Below are positions 16,023 to 24,641 of a stretch of 35,286 nucleotides of DNA, in pieces. Each line of letters begins with the position of its first letter. The stretch's first letter is position 1. The stretch comes from an uncultured Schlesneria sp. (lineage in GTDB: Bacteria > Planctomycetota > Planctomycetia > Planctomycetales > Planctomycetaceae). The position numbers and the translations under genes were made by a program. The stretch spans positions 1 through 35,286 of the forward strand of contig CAILLA010000286.1 in assembly GCA_903834925.1 (NCBI GenBank), given 5' to 3'. The notes beneath the pieces are model-generated. The model searched no databases. It saw nothing but the letters and a program-made list of their open reading frames with translations, and was not told the origin of the DNA.

Positions 16023-17270
16023 TTGAGTCAGCGTGCGGTCGTTATCGGTGGCGGCGTGATCGGAGCGGCGTGTGCTCACTATCTCAATCAATCTGGTTGG
16101 CAAGTCACGATTGTCGAGCAGAAGGGGTTTGGTAGTGGTGCGGCGCATGGGAACTGTGGCTACGTTTGTCCAAGTCACATTTTGCCGCTCCCCCAACCAG
16201 GGGTAATGGGCAAAACGCTCAAAGCGATGTTCAGTCCGAATTCACCATTCTCGATTAAACCCAGATTCGATCTTTCGCTTTGGAGTTGGCTGTTACAGTT
16301 CGCGCGTCACTGCAACGAGAAGGACATGCTTTCGACAGGTATGACGCTGCAACGAATGCTCAATTCGTCAAAAGCGTTGTATGAAGAGCTTTTTGCAAAT
16401 GAACCAATCGACGCCGAGTGGCAACAATCCGGTATTCTCTACCCTTTTCGTAACGAGGCGGGGATGGAACACTTTGCGGAGAACAATAAGTTACTGCGAG
16501 AACATTTCAACCACGGGGCCGACCGATACGATGGTAACGAGGTTGCAAAGCTCGAACCCGCCTTGAAACCGGGGCTGGCTGGGGGTTGGCACTTTCCGGG
16601 TGACGCTCATCTCCGTCCCGACAAGTTGATGTCATCCTGGAAGGCATTTCTTGAATCTCGTGGTGTAAGGATTCTTGAATGGCATCAATTCCAGGGATTT
16701 GCGAACGGAAAAAGCCCTCGAGCGACTCGCGCGGTCACGTCGAAAGGGGATATTGAAGCCGATGCCTTTGTGGTTGCTTCTGGTGCCTGGACGCCGCTAC
16801 TCAATCAGCATCTCGGATGCAATGTTCCGATTCAACCAGGGAAGGGTTATTCCTTGACGATGGCACGGCCAAAACTCTGCCCCAAGATGCCGTTGATCTT
16901 TGAGGAGCACCGAGTCGCCGTGACCCCATGGCCTTCGGGATATCGTCTCGGTTCGATCATGGAATTCGCCGGGTATGACGAGACGATCAATCCAAAACGG
17001 ATTGAGATGTTACGATCCGGTGCCAGTCACTATCTTCATGAACCAACGGCAGAACCGGTCGTTGAACAATGGTATGGATGGAGGCCGATGACGCCAGACA
17101 GTCTTCCGATCATTGACCGCAGTCCGGCGATTGAGAATGTCTTTATCGCAGCAGGCCACAATATGATCGGGGTTTCAATGGCTACTGCAACCGGAAAATT
17201 GATCAGCGAACTATTGAACGGGACCTCAACGCATATTCCTGTCGAACCGATGTCGGTCAAACGCTTTTGA
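16023..17270 (+). CDS. FAD-dependent D-amino-acid dehydrogenase, probably D-hydroxyproline dehydrogenase
   Basis: 415 aa, DadA/DAO-type flavoprotein. The N-terminal Rossmann motif VVIGGGVIGAACAHYL spans residues 6-21, with the ribose-binding VEQKG after it. Near the C-terminus come GWRPMTPDSLPIIDRSP and AAGHNMIGVSMATATGKLISEL, which close the FAD site in this family. With the upstream epimerase it would oxidise cis-4-hydroxy-D-proline to 1-pyrroline-4-hydroxy-2-carboxylate and pass electrons to the respiratory chain; this assignment rests on context. The start is TTG 16023. The sequence ATGAGTTGAGTCAGCG suggests a 5-bp TGAGT duplication has pushed the original ATG out of frame. 62 bp separate it from the epimerase, and the next gene overlaps or abuts its stop. 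Confidence 0.85.
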   Translation: MSQRAVVIGGGVIGAACAHYLNQSGWQVTIVEQKGFGSGAAHGNCGYVCPSHILPLPQPGVMGKTLKAMFSPNSPFSIKPRFDLSLWSWLLQFARHCNEKDMLSTGMTLQRMLNSSKALYEELFANEPIDAEWQQSGILYPFRNEAGMEHFAENNKLLREHFNHGADRYDGNEVAKLEPALKPGLAGGWHFPGDAHLRPDKLMSSWKAFLESRGVRILEWHQFQGFANGKSPRATRAVTSKGDIEADAFVVASGAWTPLLNQHLGCNVPIQPGKGYSLTMARPKLCPKMPLIFEEHRVAVTPWPSGYRLGSIMEFAGYDETINPKRIEMLRSGASHYLHEPTAEPVVEQWYGWRPMTPDSLPIIDRSPAIENVFIAAGHNMIGVSMATATGKLISELLNGTSTHIPVEPMSVKRF

Positions 17271-17278
17271 GAGTTGAA

Positions 17279-17716
17279 ATGTCGTATCACTTTGTCGCTA
17301 AGCATCGGGTTGAATTCTTCGAAACGGATCTCGCCGGGATTGTTCATTTCGCGAATTTTTACCGTTACATGGAACAGGCCGAGCACGCGTTCTTTCGGTC
17401 ACTTGGCTTGACAATTCACGGAACTTTAGCGGACGGAACAGTATTCGGATGGCCTCGCGTTTCGGCCACATGTTCGTTCAAATCACCTGCATATTATGGA
17501 GACGAACTGGAAATCGGGATCAACATTCAGCGGTTGACCCAACGATCACTAACGACATCGTACGACATCCAACGCGGAGGCTTGCTGCTGGCCGTCGGTG
17601 AAATGAAGACTGCTTACTGTGTAATTCCAGTTGGAGCAAAGCTCGAGTCTGCTGAAATGCCTTCCGAGTACGTCGAACGCCTGACAGAGCGTCAACAGTC
17701 ATCGGGCACAGTTTGA
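17279..17716 (+). CDS. Acyl-CoA thioesterase, 4HBT/YbgC family
   Basis: 145 aa from ATG 17279; TTG 17267, overlapping the previous stop, is an alternative. Hot-dog fold 4-hydroxybenzoyl-CoA thioesterase family: the signature VEFFETDLAGIVHFANFYRYMEQAEHAFF is at residues 11-39, with catalytic Asp17. These enzymes hydrolyse acyl-CoA thioesters; the YbgC branch is associated with the Tol-Pal cluster in many bacteria, but no tol genes are here. It sits 8 bp after the dehydrogenase gene and is probably co-transcribed. A metabolic link to hydroxyproline breakdown is not obvious. The C-terminal tail ends at an ordinary stop with no truncation. Confidence 0.85.
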   Translation: MSYHFVAKHRVEFFETDLAGIVHFANFYRYMEQAEHAFFRSLGLTIHGTLADGTVFGWPRVSATCSFKSPAYYGDELEIGINIQRLTQRSLTTSYDIQRGGLLLAVGEMKTAYCVIPVGAKLESAEMPSEYVERLTERQQSSGTV

Positions 17717-17871
17717 GAACGCTGAAAGTCATGCCCCAACAACGTTAGACGAAATCGTCTCGCTGCAATTCGCTGAGGCGATATTGTCCGAAGTGATCTT
17801 GATCGAGTTGGAAGCCTCATACATCGATTCAAGAGAAAATCCCCGCCCCCACTGCAAACGAAGGAACATAA

Positions 17872-18315
17872 ATGATGGGCGAGTTTTTTCATGGATGGCG
17901 ACGAAAAGTCGGTGTTTCAAGTCTAGTTATGGCGTGTGTTTTCATGGGTGTATGGGTGAGGAGCCTGACAATTATCGACATCGTCACCATCAGAACTCTC
18001 TTCGGACACACTTATTCATTGAAGTGCGAAAATGGTGAACTGACTTGGCTGCATTGGATAGAAGATTACCGGATGCAAAACGGAATTTACTGGGTTGCAC
18101 ATCCGCAGCAATTGACTGCCAAGCGAGTCGTCGGGGAATCATTTAAGCATCCCAGTCCAATCCGGTTTACGAAACTCACGATAATGTATGTACCGACCGC
18201 CACCGCCAAGGCAACGGGAGTTGTCACTTCGTTTTGGGTGATTGTCATTCCATTGACTGTCGTATCACTTTTGCTTTTTAAGCCCAGTAAATCGAGTCAG
18301 ATGAAAATCGCTTAA
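17872..18315 (+). CDS. Small two-helix membrane protein, planctomycete-type, function unknown
   Basis: 147 aa. AAGGA at 17861-17865 with 6-nt spacing supports ATG 17872; ATG 17875 directly follows. The N-terminal GWRRKVGVSSLVMACVFMGVWVRS is a positively charged region running into a membrane helix at about residues 17-35. A soluble segment of about 85 residues follows, with paired aromatics (TWLHWIEDY, IYWVAH). A second helix lies near residues 118-138 (SFWVIVIPLTVVSLLLF), with a short basic tail. I recognise this as a type seen repeatedly in planctomycete genomes, often in several copies, but no function is known to me. It is preceded by a 155-bp gap, so it likely has its own promoter. Confidence 0.72.
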   Translation: MMGEFFHGWRRKVGVSSLVMACVFMGVWVRSLTIIDIVTIRTLFGHTYSLKCENGELTWLHWIEDYRMQNGIYWVAHPQQLTAKRVVGESFKHPSPIRFTKLTIMYVPTATAKATGVVTSFWVIVIPLTVVSLLLFKPSKSSQMKIA

Positions 18316-18381
18316 ACAGTCGTTTTTCATGGCGAATACCATTTCGTCTCGCACACTTGAAGGTGTCCCAAATCATTATTC

Positions 18382-18400
18382 AATTTGCCGTACGCAAATT
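18382..18400. terminator. Hairpin between convergent genes
   Basis: AATTTGC (18382-18388) pairs with GCAAATT (18394-18400) around a 5-nt loop, in the 169-bp gap between the small membrane protein gene (plus) and hisB (minus). A TTTG follows on the plus side. It could serve as a terminator for either gene; the stem is AT-rich and modest. Confidence 0.35.
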
Positions 18401-18484
18401 TGTGTCGAGCCGTGCCAACCGCAACTTAATGCATCATGGCCAAATTGTGGCACATTGTTCTGGTTCTTTGGGGCTTTGAAACGC

Positions 18485-19072
18485 TTATAACGTACCCTTC
18501 GATGACGGGACTCCCGTCTGACGAGGATCGACTGTCGTGGCCTGTCGGAGCGCACGGGCCGTTGCTTTGAACAACGCCTCGGCGATGTGGTGGCTGTTGG
18601 TTCCATGATGCAGAACAAGATGTAGATTCATCAGTGCGTTTGAAGCGATCGCTTGCCAGAATTCTTCGATCAGTTCGGTGTCAAAAGCGCCGATTTTCTC
18701 CGTGGGAAATTCGACTTTGTAAATGAACTTGATACGACCACTCAGATCAAGAGCGGATGTGACGAGTGTCTCTTCCATCGGCAGCGTCATCGAACCATAT
18801 CGAGCCAAGCCGTGCTTATCGCCCGCTGCCTGGGCAATCGCTTTACCGAGGCAGATGCCGATGTCTTCCGTCGTATGATGCGAATCAATTTGCAGGTCAC
18901 CGATGGCAGCAACCTCAAGGTCAAACATTCCGTGTTTTGCGAACAGCGTCAGCATGTGATCGAGAAAACCGACTCCCGTCTCGATTTTTGCTGTGCCTGT
19001 TCCATGCAGGTTGAAGACGAGTTGGATATCAGTTTCAGCAGTTTTTCGATGGATCGTCGCGATGCGGGTCAT
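18485..19072 (-). CDS. hisB: Imidazoleglycerol-phosphate dehydratase
   Basis: 195 aa, the normal length of a monofunctional HisB. It converts imidazole-glycerol phosphate to imidazole-acetol phosphate, the seventh histidine-biosynthesis step (EC 4.2.1.19). The metal-binding histidine motifs are all visible: GFLDHM at 35-40, DSHHTTED at 63-70, [13 protein letters not shown] at 154-166. The open frame reaches 19099, but ATG 19072 has AGGA 7 nt upstream and gives the standard N-terminus [16 protein letters not shown]. It lies 75 bp downstream of hisC and is the last gene of the minus-strand block. No fused histidinol-phosphatase domain is present. Confidence 0.96.
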   Translation of the reverse strand: MTRIATIHRKTAETDIQLVFNLHGTGTAKIETGVGFLDHMLTLFAKHGMFDLEVAAIGDLQIDSHHTTEDIGICLGKAIAQAAGDKHGLARYGSMTLPMEETLVTSALDLSGRIKFIYKVEFPTEKIGAFDTELIEEFWQAIASNALMNLHLVLHHGTNSHHIAEALFKATARALRQATTVDPRQTGVPSSKGTL

Positions 19073-19147
19073 GTGATTGTCCTGGAGTGTGGGGGCCATG
19101 GATTGCGGGCAGTTTACGTGAGCGTCCTTTGATTGAGATCAGGCGAT

Positions 19148-20224
19148 TCAGACGATTTCCTTGAGTGCAGTCAACAACATATCGATCTCGGCATCGGTTC
19201 CAACAGTGATACGAAGCCCATCCAGCCGTTGGTCACTGGCCCAGGACACATTTGGGAATGTCATATAGCGAACGAGAATCTTACGTGCTCGCAATGCATC
19301 GTATTGAGCTTTGTGTTCGCCAGTGGGGTGTGTTGCCCAGACGAAATTGGCCTGACTGGGAACCACATGAAATCCGAGTGAGGTTAAGGCGTTCGAAAGT
19401 CGTTCCCTGGTGGCGCGAATCTTCGAGACGTTTGCCAACATCCACGCCTGATCCTGAATGGCGGCGGTTGCTGCCGCGAGTGAAATCGCGTCGCAGTTAT
19501 AACTATCTTTCATCTTTCGAAGGCCGCCGATTATTGACGGGTGGGCCATCGCGAATCCAAATCGAATCCCCGCCAAACTGTAACTCTTGCTGAATGTCCT
19601 TGTAATGACGACCTGCGATCCGATCGTGCTGTTTAAAAGTTCGCCCCGATGTGGGTAGTCGGCGAAATCGCCATACGCTTCATCGAGAACTAGAACTCCA
19701 CGTGGCGGTGTGAGCGAAATGAGATCGTCCCAAGTCCACCGATTGCCTGACGGAGAATTTGGATTTGGAATGAAGACTAATTTACACTTTTCAACAACAG
19801 GCATCACTTTGTCGAAATTCCATGACCAATCTGGTTCGAGGGGCAACCGAACACAAGGTGCGCCTTGCAGGTCAGCAAGCGTTTCGTAAAGGATGTAGCT
19901 TGGGTATGGAAAGGCGACCTGATCGCCGGAACCAGCGAACGAACGCGTGAGAATCGTCAGGACTTCATCGCTTCCGTTACCGGGAAGAATCCAATCCGGA
20001 TCAACACTCAGGACTTCGGCGGCCGCTTTCCGAAACTTTGTGCCGTGCGGATCGGGGTACATATTCAGCCGGCCACGCGCGGCGTCGGAAATCGCTTCAA
20101 CGACGAGAGGTGACGGAGGATACGGATTTTCGTTGGTATTTAACTTAGTCCAACCGGTATCTTGCGGTTGTTCGCCCGGCATATATCCAGCAAGTCGATC
20201 GAGTTCAGGACGAAAAAAGCTCAT
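19148..20224 (-). CDS. hisC: Histidinol-phosphate aminotransferase
   Basis: 358 aa, a class I/II PLP aminotransferase of the HisC type, which converts imidazole-acetol phosphate to histidinol phosphate (the step right after HisB). Seen: NENPYPPSP at 31-39, PNPNSPSG at 153-160, DEAYGDF at 181-187, PLP lysine K213 in TFSKSYSLAG, and R221 in GIRFGF. Some HisC-like enzymes also act on aromatic amino acids, but the adjacent hisB makes histidine synthesis the natural role. The ATG has no obvious Shine-Dalgarno sequence. It lies 73 bp after guaB. Confidence 0.95.
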   Translation of the reverse strand: MSFFRPELDRLAGYMPGEQPQDTGWTKLNTNENPYPPSPLVVEAISDAARGRLNMYPDPHGTKFRKAAAEVLSVDPDWILPGNGSDEVLTILTRSFAGSGDQVAFPYPSYILYETLADLQGAPCVRLPLEPDWSWNFDKVMPVVEKCKLVFIPNPNSPSGNRWTWDDLISLTPPRGVLVLDEAYGDFADYPHRGELLNSTIGSQVVITRTFSKSYSLAGIRFGFAMAHPSIIGGLRKMKDSYNCDAISLAAATAAIQDQAWMLANVSKIRATRERLSNALTSLGFHVVPSQANFVWATHPTGEHKAQYDALRARKILVRYMTFPNVSWASDQRLDGLRITVGTDAEIDMLLTALKEIV

Positions 20225-20297
20225 GTTTTACAGGTTTTTTGCAGGTAAAAGATTAAGAGATTTCCCGATTGGCAGCATCAGGTCGAAACGTTGGTTT

Positions 20298-21794
20298 TCA
20301 AAAGGATTCCATCGGCGAATGTTCCGCTGAGTAATTCGGTGATTCTTCCACGATCGAGATATCGTGTGGATGACTTTCGCGAACAGATGCCGGTGTAACC
20401 TGGATGAAGCGAGCTTCCGTTCTCAGTTGGTCGATTGTTTGAACTCCACAATACCCCATCCCGGCTCGCAATCCGCCGATCAGCTGGTATAGCACACTGG
20501 GTAACGAGCCGCGATAAGCAACACGACCTTCGACACCCTCCGGGACGAGCTTTGACGGCCCTTGAGAGCGATTCTCTTCGCCATTCGATTGTCGGTAACG
20601 CTCACTGCTTCCTTTAACCATTGCCCCCAGCGAACCCATTCCGCGATAACGCTTGAATCGGCGGCCTTGATAAAGAATCGTTTCGCCAGGACTTTCGTCC
20701 AAGCCTGCTAACAATCCACCGAGCATCACAACGTGGGCACCAGCCGCAAGGGCCTTCGTAATGTCGCCGCTATAACGGATGCCACCATCTGCGATAATCG
20801 AAACGTTGGTCCCGACTGCTGCCTTAGATGCATTGGCAATTGCAGTAAGTTGTGGCACGCCGATCCCGGCGATAATGCGCGTCGTGCAAATTGATCCGGG
20901 GCCGATACCGACCTTCACCGCATCAACACCAGCACGAATCAATTCGCTTGCTCCTTCCGTAGTGGCGACGTTTCCTGCGATCACATCGATATTCCAACGT
21001 CTCTTGAGTTCCTTAACGGTCTCGACAACATTCTTAGAATGACCGTGAGCACTGTCGACGCAGAGCACGTCAACACCTTTTTCGATCAGTCGCTCAGCTC
21101 GTTCGTAATCTCCAACGCCAATCGCCGCACCGACTCGCAATCGGCCTCGGGAATCTTTTGCCGCTCGCGGATATCGAAGGTTCTTGTCGATATCCTTGAT
21201 CGTGATCAGGCCTTTTAACTGGTAATTGTCATCGACAAGCAACAGTTTTTCGACTTTGTTTTCGAGCAGAATCCGTTGGGCATCGGCAAGAGTCGTATCT
21301 TCCTTTGCCGTGACGAGATTTTCCTTTGTCATGACTTCCGAAATCGGAGTGTCTTTGTCTCCAGATGGCATGAAACGGAGGTCGCGCCGAGTCAATATGC
21401 CCATCAGACGGCCGTTCCGAGTCACGGGAACGCCGCCAATGTTCCGTTTTTCCATGATGTCCCACGCCTCGGCCGCCGTCGATTCGGGAGGAAGCGTTAC
21501 TGGATCAACGATCACACCGTGCTCGGCACGTTTAACTCGTTCGACCTGCATCGACTGATGCTCGGGGGACATGTTTTTATGAATGACCCCCATGCCACCT
21601 TCTTGAGCGATGGCAACCGCCATGTCGCTTTCAGTGACAGTGTCCATGGGACTGCTGATGATCGGAACATTGATACGGATATTTCGCGTCAATTGCGTTG
21701 CGACTTCAGCCTCGTTGGGCATGACTTCGCTATAACGAGGTTCGAGCAAAACATCGTCGAACGTGATTCCTTTATATGCAATTCGATCTTCCAT
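20298..21794 (-). CDS. guaB: Inosine-5'-monophosphate dehydrogenase
   Basis: 498 aa, full length. It catalyses the NAD-dependent IMP to XMP step that commits to guanine nucleotides (EC 1.1.1.205). The N-terminal [14 protein letters not shown] is followed by a pair of CBS domains at about 95-215 that usually sense nucleotides. The catalytic barrel has [17 protein letters not shown] with Cys303 as the active-site residue. The mobile flap with GSSERYRQ and the final [11 protein letters not shown] are present. GGGGAG at 21800-21805, 5 nt before the ATG, is a strong ribosome binding site. Only 15 bp separate it from the end of rsmA, so the two are probably one transcript. Confidence 0.97.
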   Translation of the reverse strand: MEDRIAYKGITFDDVLLEPRYSEVMPNEAEVATQLTRNIRINVPIISSPMDTVTESDMAVAIAQEGGMGVIHKNMSPEHQSMQVERVKRAEHGVIVDPVTLPPESTAAEAWDIMEKRNIGGVPVTRNGRLMGILTRRDLRFMPSGDKDTPISEVMTKENLVTAKEDTTLADAQRILLENKVEKLLLVDDNYQLKGLITIKDIDKNLRYPRAAKDSRGRLRVGAAIGVGDYERAERLIEKGVDVLCVDSAHGHSKNVVETVKELKRRWNIDVIAGNVATTEGASELIRAGVDAVKVGIGPGSICTTRIIAGIGVPQLTAIANASKAAVGTNVSIIADGGIRYSGDITKALAAGAHVVMLGGLLAGLDESPGETILYQGRRFKRYRGMGSLGAMVKGSSERYRQSNGEENRSQGPSKLVPEGVEGRVAYRGSLPSVLYQLIGGLRAGMGYCGVQTIDQLRTEARFIQVTPASVRESHPHDISIVEESPNYSAEHSPMESF

Positions 21795-21799
21795 TTTGG

Positions 21800-21805
21800 C
21801 TCCCC
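21800..21805 (-). promoter_or_regulatory. Strong ribosome binding site of guaB
   Basis: GGGGAG on the minus strand, 5 nt before the guaB ATG, filling most of the 15-bp gap after rsmA. It is one of the clearest Shine-Dalgarno sequences in the window. Confidence 0.7.
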
Positions 21806-21809
21806 TGCC

Positions 21810-22751
21810 TCATTGTCCGTCTACAAAATCTTTCGGCAATTCAAGTGTCTCGCCTTGCACGCGGCGCTGCAACCGATTCGACAATTCTACAAGCTGATCG
21901 ACCTCAAGCTCTTCCGCCCTGGTCTCCGGTGGAAATTTCATCGATTCCAGGACTGAGTCAATCTCTAGTTTCGACAATCGCTTTTTAAAGAGGTTCACGA
22001 CGACACCGCGTAACACCTTGCGACGCTGTGTGAACACATCTCGAAGAAATAACTGGAACTCGCCCCGATTTACGATCTTCGAGCTTTTCTCGTTATTGGG
22101 ATCGATGCGGACGATTGCCGAATCGATTGTCGGCCTGGGCCAAAACACACTTGGCGGCAGTTTCCGGAGCATCTTCAAATGGCATTGCGACTGTAACAAC
22201 ACCGACAATGCGCTGTATTCACCGGTTCGTGGTCTGGCCAGCATGCGCTCTGCCAGCTCCCATTGGATTGTGACGACCATCAATTCCCACGGGAGATCGC
22301 TGGCGATCAAGTTGGAAATCACGGGTGTACCAATGCTGTAGGGCAAGTTTGCCACGAGTTTCAAACGCCGCTTCGGATCAACGGCCAGTTCGCGACGAAC
22401 GGCTTCCATCACAACCGGAGCGATTTCGTTTTTGCTTTTCAATGCGTCCGTGTGCAACATCGTCACATTGTTTCGCCCGGCAACAGCCTGGCATGCAAGT
22501 GCATACATATTCGAATCGTATTCGACGGAAACAACCGCTGCCGCAGCCGATAGATAAGTCGTCAGGCCACCCGTTCCTGCCCCGACTTCCAGAACAACGT
22601 CATCCGGGCCAAGCCTGGCCTCATGGACAATCATTTCCAGCAGATTGAGATCAATCAGAAAATTTTGACCGAGATCCCCGCGCGGATGTAGCCCCAGTTC
22701 CTCGAACAGGGAAATCAAATGCGTTCGTGTCTGCCGTTGCGGTGAGTTCAT
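21810..22751 (-). CDS. rsmA: 16S rRNA dimethyladenosine transferase
   Basis: 313 aa. RsmA/KsgA dimethylates two adjacent adenines near the 3' end of 16S rRNA during small-subunit assembly, using S-adenosylmethionine. Visible motifs: DLGQNFLID at 26-34, the SAM motif LEVGAGTGGLT at 54-64, acidic SVEYD near 75-79, and NLPYSIGTP at 135-143, which binds the target adenine. The family C-terminal FTQRRKVLRG is also present. The open frame continues to TTG 22802, but ATG 22751 has a GGA 5 nt upstream and is nearer the usual length. It is divergent from the deoxyhypusine-synthase-like gene. Confidence 0.95.
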   Translation of the reverse strand: MNSPQRQTRTHLISLFEELGLHPRGDLGQNFLIDLNLLEMIVHEARLGPDDVVLEVGAGTGGLTTYLSAAAAVVSVEYDSNMYALACQAVAGRNNVTMLHTDALKSKNEIAPVVMEAVRRELAVDPKRRLKLVANLPYSIGTPVISNLIASDLPWELMVVTIQWELAERMLARPRTGEYSALSVLLQSQCHLKMLRKLPPSVFWPRPTIDSAIVRIDPNNEKSSKIVNRGEFQLFLRDVFTQRRKVLRGVVVNLFKKRLSKLEIDSVLESMKFPPETRAEELEVDQLVELSNRLQRRVQGETLELPKDFVDGQ

Positions 22752-22867
22752 GAAAGTCCGGTAGTTTCTGGTGAACTCAAAAGTATAGTCAAAAGTCCGC
22801 AAGAAATCGCACTATCAGCAAACAAGTTCAAGATCGGCGCTTTCCCATGGGGTAAATCGCAGGACAA

Positions 22868-24124
22868 ATGAGAGGGATGAAGCTAAACTTCACGGACTCG
22901 CAACAGATTTTACGTCGATCTTCGACATTCCATTCGGATATCCAAGCGAGCAGGTCTGTTGAACCGAAAGTACTACGACGAAATCGAATACCAAAATCCC
23001 CTTCTGGGAAAATCAAAGTGAAAGTCGACCCGCTCGATCTGAGCCAACTGAAAGTATTTCCGCTTTCTGAGCGAAAGAGTTTGACTCGCGCTGACGAAAT
23101 CCTGATCGATCCTGATTCGACAGCAAAGCCCTGCCCCGAGCGACTTGCGCCCCTGATTAAGGATTGCGCAAAAAATATCCTCGCGGCAAGCAAGCGCGAT
23201 GCCAGTATTATGCTGATTTACGGTGCCCATCTGCTTCGTAACGGTACTGCCAGAATTCTTGAACGGATGATGGATCGGGGATGGCTCACTCATCTCGCGA
23301 CGAATGGAGCTGGCACGATTCACGATTGGGAGTATGCATGGTTCGGTGCATCGACCGAGAGCGTCGAGATGAATGTCAGTAACGGGACGTTTGGAACCTG
23401 GCACGAAACCGCGTCAAATATCCACTTGGCGCTGATGGCAGGCGCGCTGGACGGACTTGGTTACGGACGTGCGCTCGGACGGTTGATCCACGAAGACGGA
23501 GTGACGTTGCCGACCAAAACGCAGCTTGAAAATGAGATCATTTCGTTTCCTTCGCATCCACTGACATCCGCGAAATCGGACTTGCTGCGAACGATGCTTG
23601 AACAGAAATGGCCTGAGGGGCCGATTCGGATCGATCATCGTTGGAAGCATGCATCGATCCTTGCTCAGGCGTACCGGCACGGCGTCCCTGTAACGGTCCA
23701 TCCGGGGATCGGGTACGACATTATTTCGAATCATCCCGTCTTTAATGGAGCCACGATTGGTCGCGCTGCGGAATGGGATTTCAAGCTGTTCGGGGGCTCG
23801 GTTGAAAAACTTGACGGTGGAGTCGTTCTTTCAGTCGGCTCGGCCATCATGGGGCCGCAAGTGTTTGAGAAGAGCGTCAGTTGCGTGAATAACCTTCGTT
23901 TGCAGTCAGGTCGATCGGTAGTTAATGGCCATCATGTGTATGTGGTCGACCTGCAGGACGGTGGCGGGTGGGATTGGACGAAGGGTGAACCCCCGAAATC
24001 GAATCCGGCGTACTATTTACGATTCTGCAAGAGTTACTCGCGAATGGGTGGGGCAATGCAGTATTTACAGTGCGATAACGCCATGTTCATCCACAACCTG
24101 TACCACGAACTGCTTCAAACATAG
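22868..24124 (+). CDS. Deoxyhypusine synthase-like protein, function uncertain
   Basis: 418 aa. I see resemblance to deoxyhypusine synthase in order and pattern rather than in strict identity. A LIYGAHLLRNGTARILERMM segment (about 117-136) and HLATNGAGTIHDWEYAWFG (about 141-159) match the NAD-binding start. SILAQAYRHGVPVTVHPGIGYD near 260-281 parallels the eukaryotic 'IPVFSPALTDGS' region. GGVVLSVGSAIMGPQVFEKS near 318-337 parallels the 'MIILGGG' strand. The segment that carries the catalytic lysine in true enzymes is different (DLQDGGGWDWTKGEPPKS). Bacteria lack eIF5A, so a hypusine role is doubtful; another NAD-linked transfer is possible. ATG 22868 follows AGGA closely; ATG 22877 is an alternative. 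Confidence 0.5.
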   Translation: MRGMKLNFTDSQQILRRSSTFHSDIQASRSVEPKVLRRNRIPKSPSGKIKVKVDPLDLSQLKVFPLSERKSLTRADEILIDPDSTAKPCPERLAPLIKDCAKNILAASKRDASIMLIYGAHLLRNGTARILERMMDRGWLTHLATNGAGTIHDWEYAWFGASTESVEMNVSNGTFGTWHETASNIHLALMAGALDGLGYGRALGRLIHEDGVTLPTKTQLENEIISFPSHPLTSAKSDLLRTMLEQKWPEGPIRIDHRWKHASILAQAYRHGVPVTVHPGIGYDIISNHPVFNGATIGRAAEWDFKLFGGSVEKLDGGVVLSVGSAIMGPQVFEKSVSCVNNLRLQSGRSVVNGHHVYVVDLQDGGGWDWTKGEPPKSNPAYYLRFCKSYSRMGGAMQYLQCDNAMFIHNLYHELLQT

Positions 24125-24242
24125 GGGCAAAGCAGAGCGATACACCCATTTTGTGGGCACGCCATGAATCTTCTGGTAATTGCCGACACCCGACTTTAGA
24201 CTCAACGTCCTCCTTCTTTTGCTTATCAACAGGATTTTCGAA

Positions 24243-24641
24243 ATGCAGCGATTTTGCCTGATACAATTGTGTCTGGTTGCAGGGTTCGTGTTGTTGTTTG
24301 ATGGTCAGGCATGGGCCTACAAGCGAGAAAATCGAATTCCATTGTCAGGTTGCCGTGGTCATTTTGCAGCTTCAGGCACAGCCCGCTACGTTGCTAATCG
24401 AAATGAGCCAAAAACCCCCAACGGAGAAGAAATGATCGTCGAGATCAAAAATGTGCCGCTGAGGCCGGGAACAACACTGGTCGTGTATGTCACAGACGAA
24501 GCGGTCGGCACGATCAAGCTCGACGCGAAACAAGGAGGAACGCTCAAGTTGACCTCCGCCTATCAGAAATTCATCCCGCCGCTTGATGAAAGCACAAGCG
24601 TCGTATTGAAAACAGTTGATGGTCGAATGGTGATGTGGTGA
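24243..24641 (+). CDS. Small secreted beta-rich protein, function unknown
   Basis: 132 aa from ATG 24243, chosen because AGGA lies 8 nt upstream and a clean signal peptide results (MQRFCLIQLCLVAGFVLLFDGQAWA, cleavage near residue 25). The open frame extends to TTG 24180. The mature part has one cysteine (GCRGHF) and alternating strands, including MIVEIKNVPLRPGTTLVVYV and GTIKLDAKQGGTLKLTSAY. Such short repeats of beta strands are common in planctomycete exported proteins, but I recognise no enzymatic motif. Its stop codon overlaps the GTG start of the membrane protein, so the pair is translationally coupled. Confidence 0.7.
   Translation: MQRFCLIQLCLVAGFVLLFDGQAWAYKRENRIPLSGCRGHFAASGTARYVANRNEPKTPNGEEMIVEIKNVPLRPGTTLVVYVTDEAVGTIKLDAKQGGTLKLTSAYQKFIPPLDESTSVVLKTVDGRMVMW

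Noticed and set aside
17784-18038. 84-aa plus-strand frame before the small membrane protein
   Set aside because: It overlaps the membrane protein gene in another frame, lacks a ribosome binding site and has no protein-like pattern.
21276-21956. 226-aa plus-strand frame across guaB and rsmA
   Set aside because: It runs antisense across the ends of two housekeeping genes and shows no domain.
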